Positions 61,836 to 64,000 of a stretch of 64,000 bases of DNA are shown piece by piece. Position 1 is the first letter of the stretch; the number at the start of each line of letters is the position of its first letter. The notes below the pieces were generated by a model that worked only from the letters and a program-made list of their open reading frames with translations, was not told the DNA's origin and searched no databases. The stretch covers positions 434,001 through 498,000 of the forward strand of contig NZ_RCWZ01000004.1 of the NCBI RefSeq assembly GCF_003675385.1, given 5' to 3'. The stretch comes from Mucilaginibacter kameinonensis. GTDB taxonomy: Bacteria > Bacteroidota > Bacteroidia > Sphingobacteriales > Sphingobacteriaceae. Position numbers and translations under genes: made by a program.

Positions 61836-64000
61836 TTACATGCCCGGCTGTTCCGGCATAAGCACTAACCGGATATAATTATCTCCGTTCAGGTATTTTT
61901 GCGCCATCGTTTTTATATCGCCGGTAGTCATTCCGGCGATTATATGCTGATACAGGGTAATCTCGTCAAGCGGTGCCGCGTTTTGAATTTGCGCGCTCAG
62001 ATAACCGACCCAGAATCCGTTGGTCTGTACCTGTGTTTCGATGGTGCGGTGGTCTTCCGCCTTAAATTTATCGAGATTGATCTGAGCCGGGCCGCTTTTC
62101 CTGATTTTATCTATTTCGTCAAGCGTCGAGGAGATCAATTTTTCCACATTTTGAGGTGCGCAGCCGAAAGAGATATTCAGGTTAAAACGGGGAGCTGGGT
62201 ATTTTACGCTTGCAACCTTAACGCCCGGCGAATACACGCCGCTTTCTTCTTCCCTTAACCTTTCATTCAGCCTGATAGCGATAACTTCCTTCAAGGCATC
62301 TAATTTGAGGTTATTCTCCATATCGTAATTAAAATCGCCGGAAAAAACCAGGTTAACGGTTGCGCGCTCCTCCGTTCCTTTATAAACGGTAGCGGTTATT
62401 TTTCCGGGAGGCGTGGTGATGTGAAGGTCCCTGGCCTGTTCTATCCTTCCATTCGAGGGCAGCGCTCCTAAATACCGCGCCAGCATGGGCCTGACAGAAC
62501 CTGTATCAATGCTTCCTGTGATAACAAAAGTAAATCCGGAAGCATCCGCAAATCTTTCCCGGTATATTGCAAACGCCCGGTCTAAACTGATCTGATCGAG
62601 CTTTTTCTGACTCGGTCCGGTCCTGCGGGGATTATTGCTGCCGAGGATAGCGTTCACCGTATCCGCATAAACCTTTGACGGATCCTCTCCCCTGTTAACC
62701 AAGGCTGCTTTAGACCGCGCTATAATCCCCTGAAATTGCAGGGAGTCCTTTCGCGGAGCCGTGAAATAAGCCAAAATTAAACGAAGTGCGGATTCAAAAT
62801 CAGCAACAGAACTCCCGCCGCTTACACCCTGGGTTCTTTCGTTGATAAAAGGCCGTACATTGATTTGCTTACCTGTTAAATACCGGTTCAGTTCCAAAGT
62901 ATTGAAATTGCCGGCACCAAAAGATGGAATCAAGTTTGAGGCCGCGGCAGACTGGTATTCAGCGTCGCTGTACAAAGAAGTCCCCCCATCGGAGAACCCG
63001 CTGAAAAGGATCTGATCGTTCTTAAAGCTTGTTGGTTTGAGAATTACTTTGACGCCATTACTCAAAGTTAATCTGGTAATATGGAGTTTAAGGTCTTTTT
63101 CTTCCTTCACTATTTTTCCGGCGGCCGGCAGCGCACTTAACAATTGATCAGCACTTACAGTTTCCTGATATGCCGGCATGATTTCGCTTTCAGCCTCCCG
63201 GACCCATTTCTTAAAAACAGCCTGGGCTGGTACCAAAGCTTTATCTTTTGCCGGGGCGGTGATCAGAACGTCTGTATCGCTACCTTTTGCCTCCATTCCG
63301 GCCATCGCATATAAATCAGCCAGCTTGATTCCCGGCAATTCTTTTTGGAGCAATTCATATTCGGCGGCAATACCCGGAGCTGCGGTACCACTTAAAAAAT
63401 ACTGAAGGTATTCCTTCACCAGGCTCTCCGAGGGTGTTTTATCTTTTTCTTTTAACGCGGAGGCCATCCTGCTCATGAAATTGTTTTTTGCCCGGTCCAG
63501 CTCGGCTTGTGTGAATCCTGAACGCATCACCCGGGCCTGCTCTTTCCACGCTGCTTTAAACCCGGTTTCCAACTCACCCGGCTTCGCTGTAACGGAAACA
63601 GTGTAGCAGTCAAGCCCTCCCAAAAAGGGCTCAATCCCCGCGCTTCCGCGTAAAAAAGGTGGATTCGCCTGACGTTCCAACCCGGAGAAACGGTCCCTGA
63701 CCATTGTGTTGAAAAGCTCCCTCACGAGGCTTTCCCTGTACTGGCTGGCAGTATGCAGCTGAAGTCCGATCTGCTTATGAATCACTTCGACCGTAGTGGA
63801 CGTCTGCTCCGGGTCCGTCGCGACAATGAACTGGTTCTTTCCCGTGAGTTTGACCGCATACTTCGTCCGGCTTTGTTCCTTCACGGGGTTTTTCAAATCG
63901 CTGAACCTCACCTTAACCGCATTTTCCATGGCGTCAACATTGATGTCGCCGACAATAATGATGGCCTGCAGATCAGGGCGATACCATTCATTGTAAAAAT
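61836..64000 (-). CDS. M16-family zinc peptidase, C-terminal part (N-terminus outside window)
   Basis: The frame is open to the window edge (FYNEWYRPDLQAIIIVGDIN precedes the first internal ATG), so the gene extends past 64000. About 720 residues are visible. The segment around YNEWYRPDLQAIIIVGDIN is the typical link after the first M16 domain. A second domain follows (ITRLTLSNGVKVILKPTSFK, then FTFVITGSIDTGSVRPMLAR). The HxxEH zinc motif should lie in the missing N-terminus and cannot be checked. M16 proteins of this length with two half-domains are usually periplasmic or surface peptidases that degrade small peptides. Confidence 0.9.
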   Translation of the reverse strand, partial: FYNEWYRPDLQAIIIVGDINVDAMENAVKVRFSDLKNPVKEQSRTKYAVKLTGKNQFIVATDPEQTSTTVEVIHKQIGLQLHTASQYRESLVRELFNTMVRDRFSGLERQANPPFLRGSAGIEPFLGGLDCYTVSVTAKPGELETGFKAAWKEQARVMRSGFTQAELDRAKNNFMSRMASALKEKDKTPSESLVKEYLQYFLSGTAAPGIAAEYELLQKELPGIKLADLYAMAGMEAKGSDTDVLITAPAKDKALVPAQAVFKKWVREAESEIMPAYQETVSADQLLSALPAAGKIVKEEKDLKLHITRLTLSNGVKVILKPTSFKNDQILFSGFSDGGTSLYSDAEYQSAAASNLIPSFGAGNFNTLELNRYLTGKQINVRPFINERTQGVSGGSSVADFESALRLILAYFTAPRKDSLQFQGIIARSKAALVNRGEDPSKVYADTVNAILGSNNPRRTGPSQKKLDQISLDRAFAIYRERFADASGFTFVITGSIDTGSVRPMLARYLGALPSNGRIEQARDLHITTPPGKITATVYKGTEERATVNLVFSGDFNYDMENNLKLDALKEVIAIRLNERLREEESGVYSPGVKVASVKYPAPRFNLNISFGCAPQNVEKLISSTLDEIDKIRKSGPAQINLDKFKAEDHRTIETQVQTNGFWVGYLSAQIQNAAPLDEITLYQHIIAGMTTGDIKTMAQKYLNGDNYIRLVLMPEQPGM

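Noticed and set aside
1..64000. tRNA or rRNA genes as integration targets
   Set aside because: I looked for T-loop-like words (GGTTCGAATCC and variants) and rRNA-like blocks and found none outside coding sequence. A tRNAscan-SE run would settle this.

Overview
The window looks like a Sphingobacteriaceae-type Bacteroidota chromosome (Mucilaginibacter/Pedobacter-like). The reasons are SusC/SusD pairs, GH92 enzymes, a type IX secretion tail, LytTR and HisKA_2 signalling proteins, RteC, a PRTRC cassette, TTTG-N19-TAnnTTTG-like promoters and little use of Shine-Dalgarno sites. No rRNA, tRNA, CRISPR array, transposase or integrase was seen.

Left edge (1-2.4 kb): the N-terminal 800 residues or so of a SusC-type transporter. 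2.4-11.7 kb: an AT-rich accessory block built around a translationally coupled three-gene operon. The operon encodes a 2075-residue protein with GHKL-like ATPase motifs at both ends and a phosphoribosyltransferase-like motif in the middle, then a stand-alone receiver protein, then a small multi-pass membrane protein. A small gene (59 codons) lies upstream, and a decayed copy of part of it lies beyond the operon's other end. This is my main candidate for an undescribed system.

11.7-21.1 kb: a papain-like lipoprotein with an outer-membrane protein; a LuxR-type regulator, two accessory genes and a histidine kinase; a caspase-like protease; and an AbiEi-like/Fic fusion. 21.2-28.7 kb: eight 24-bp tandem repeats, a macro-domain protein, and a plasmid/ICE-type PRTRC cassette (ThiF, B, F, C, E) with small accessory proteins and SSB. 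The 3.4-22 kb stretch resembles a conflict or defence island beside a mobile element.

28.7-39.6 kb: a secreted clan GH-D glycosidase. Next comes a RiPP locus with a full-length LanB dehydratase, a divergent LytTR two-component pair, and a short Thr-rich precursor gene (37256-37426). No LanC, protease or exporter is visible. Two genes of the RteC neighbourhood follow. 40.1-41.7 kb: a decayed flavoprotein and a TetR regulator.

41.7-57.1 kb: a polysaccharide utilisation locus. An AraC regulator and a GH92 mannosidase diverge from SusC, SusD, two surface lipoproteins, a GH29 fucosidase and a second GH92. The enzyme set suggests mannose- and fucose-containing glycans such as N-glycans. Right edge: a TPR histidine kinase, an RpoD-like sigma paralogue, and the C-terminal part of an M16 peptidase cut by the window end.
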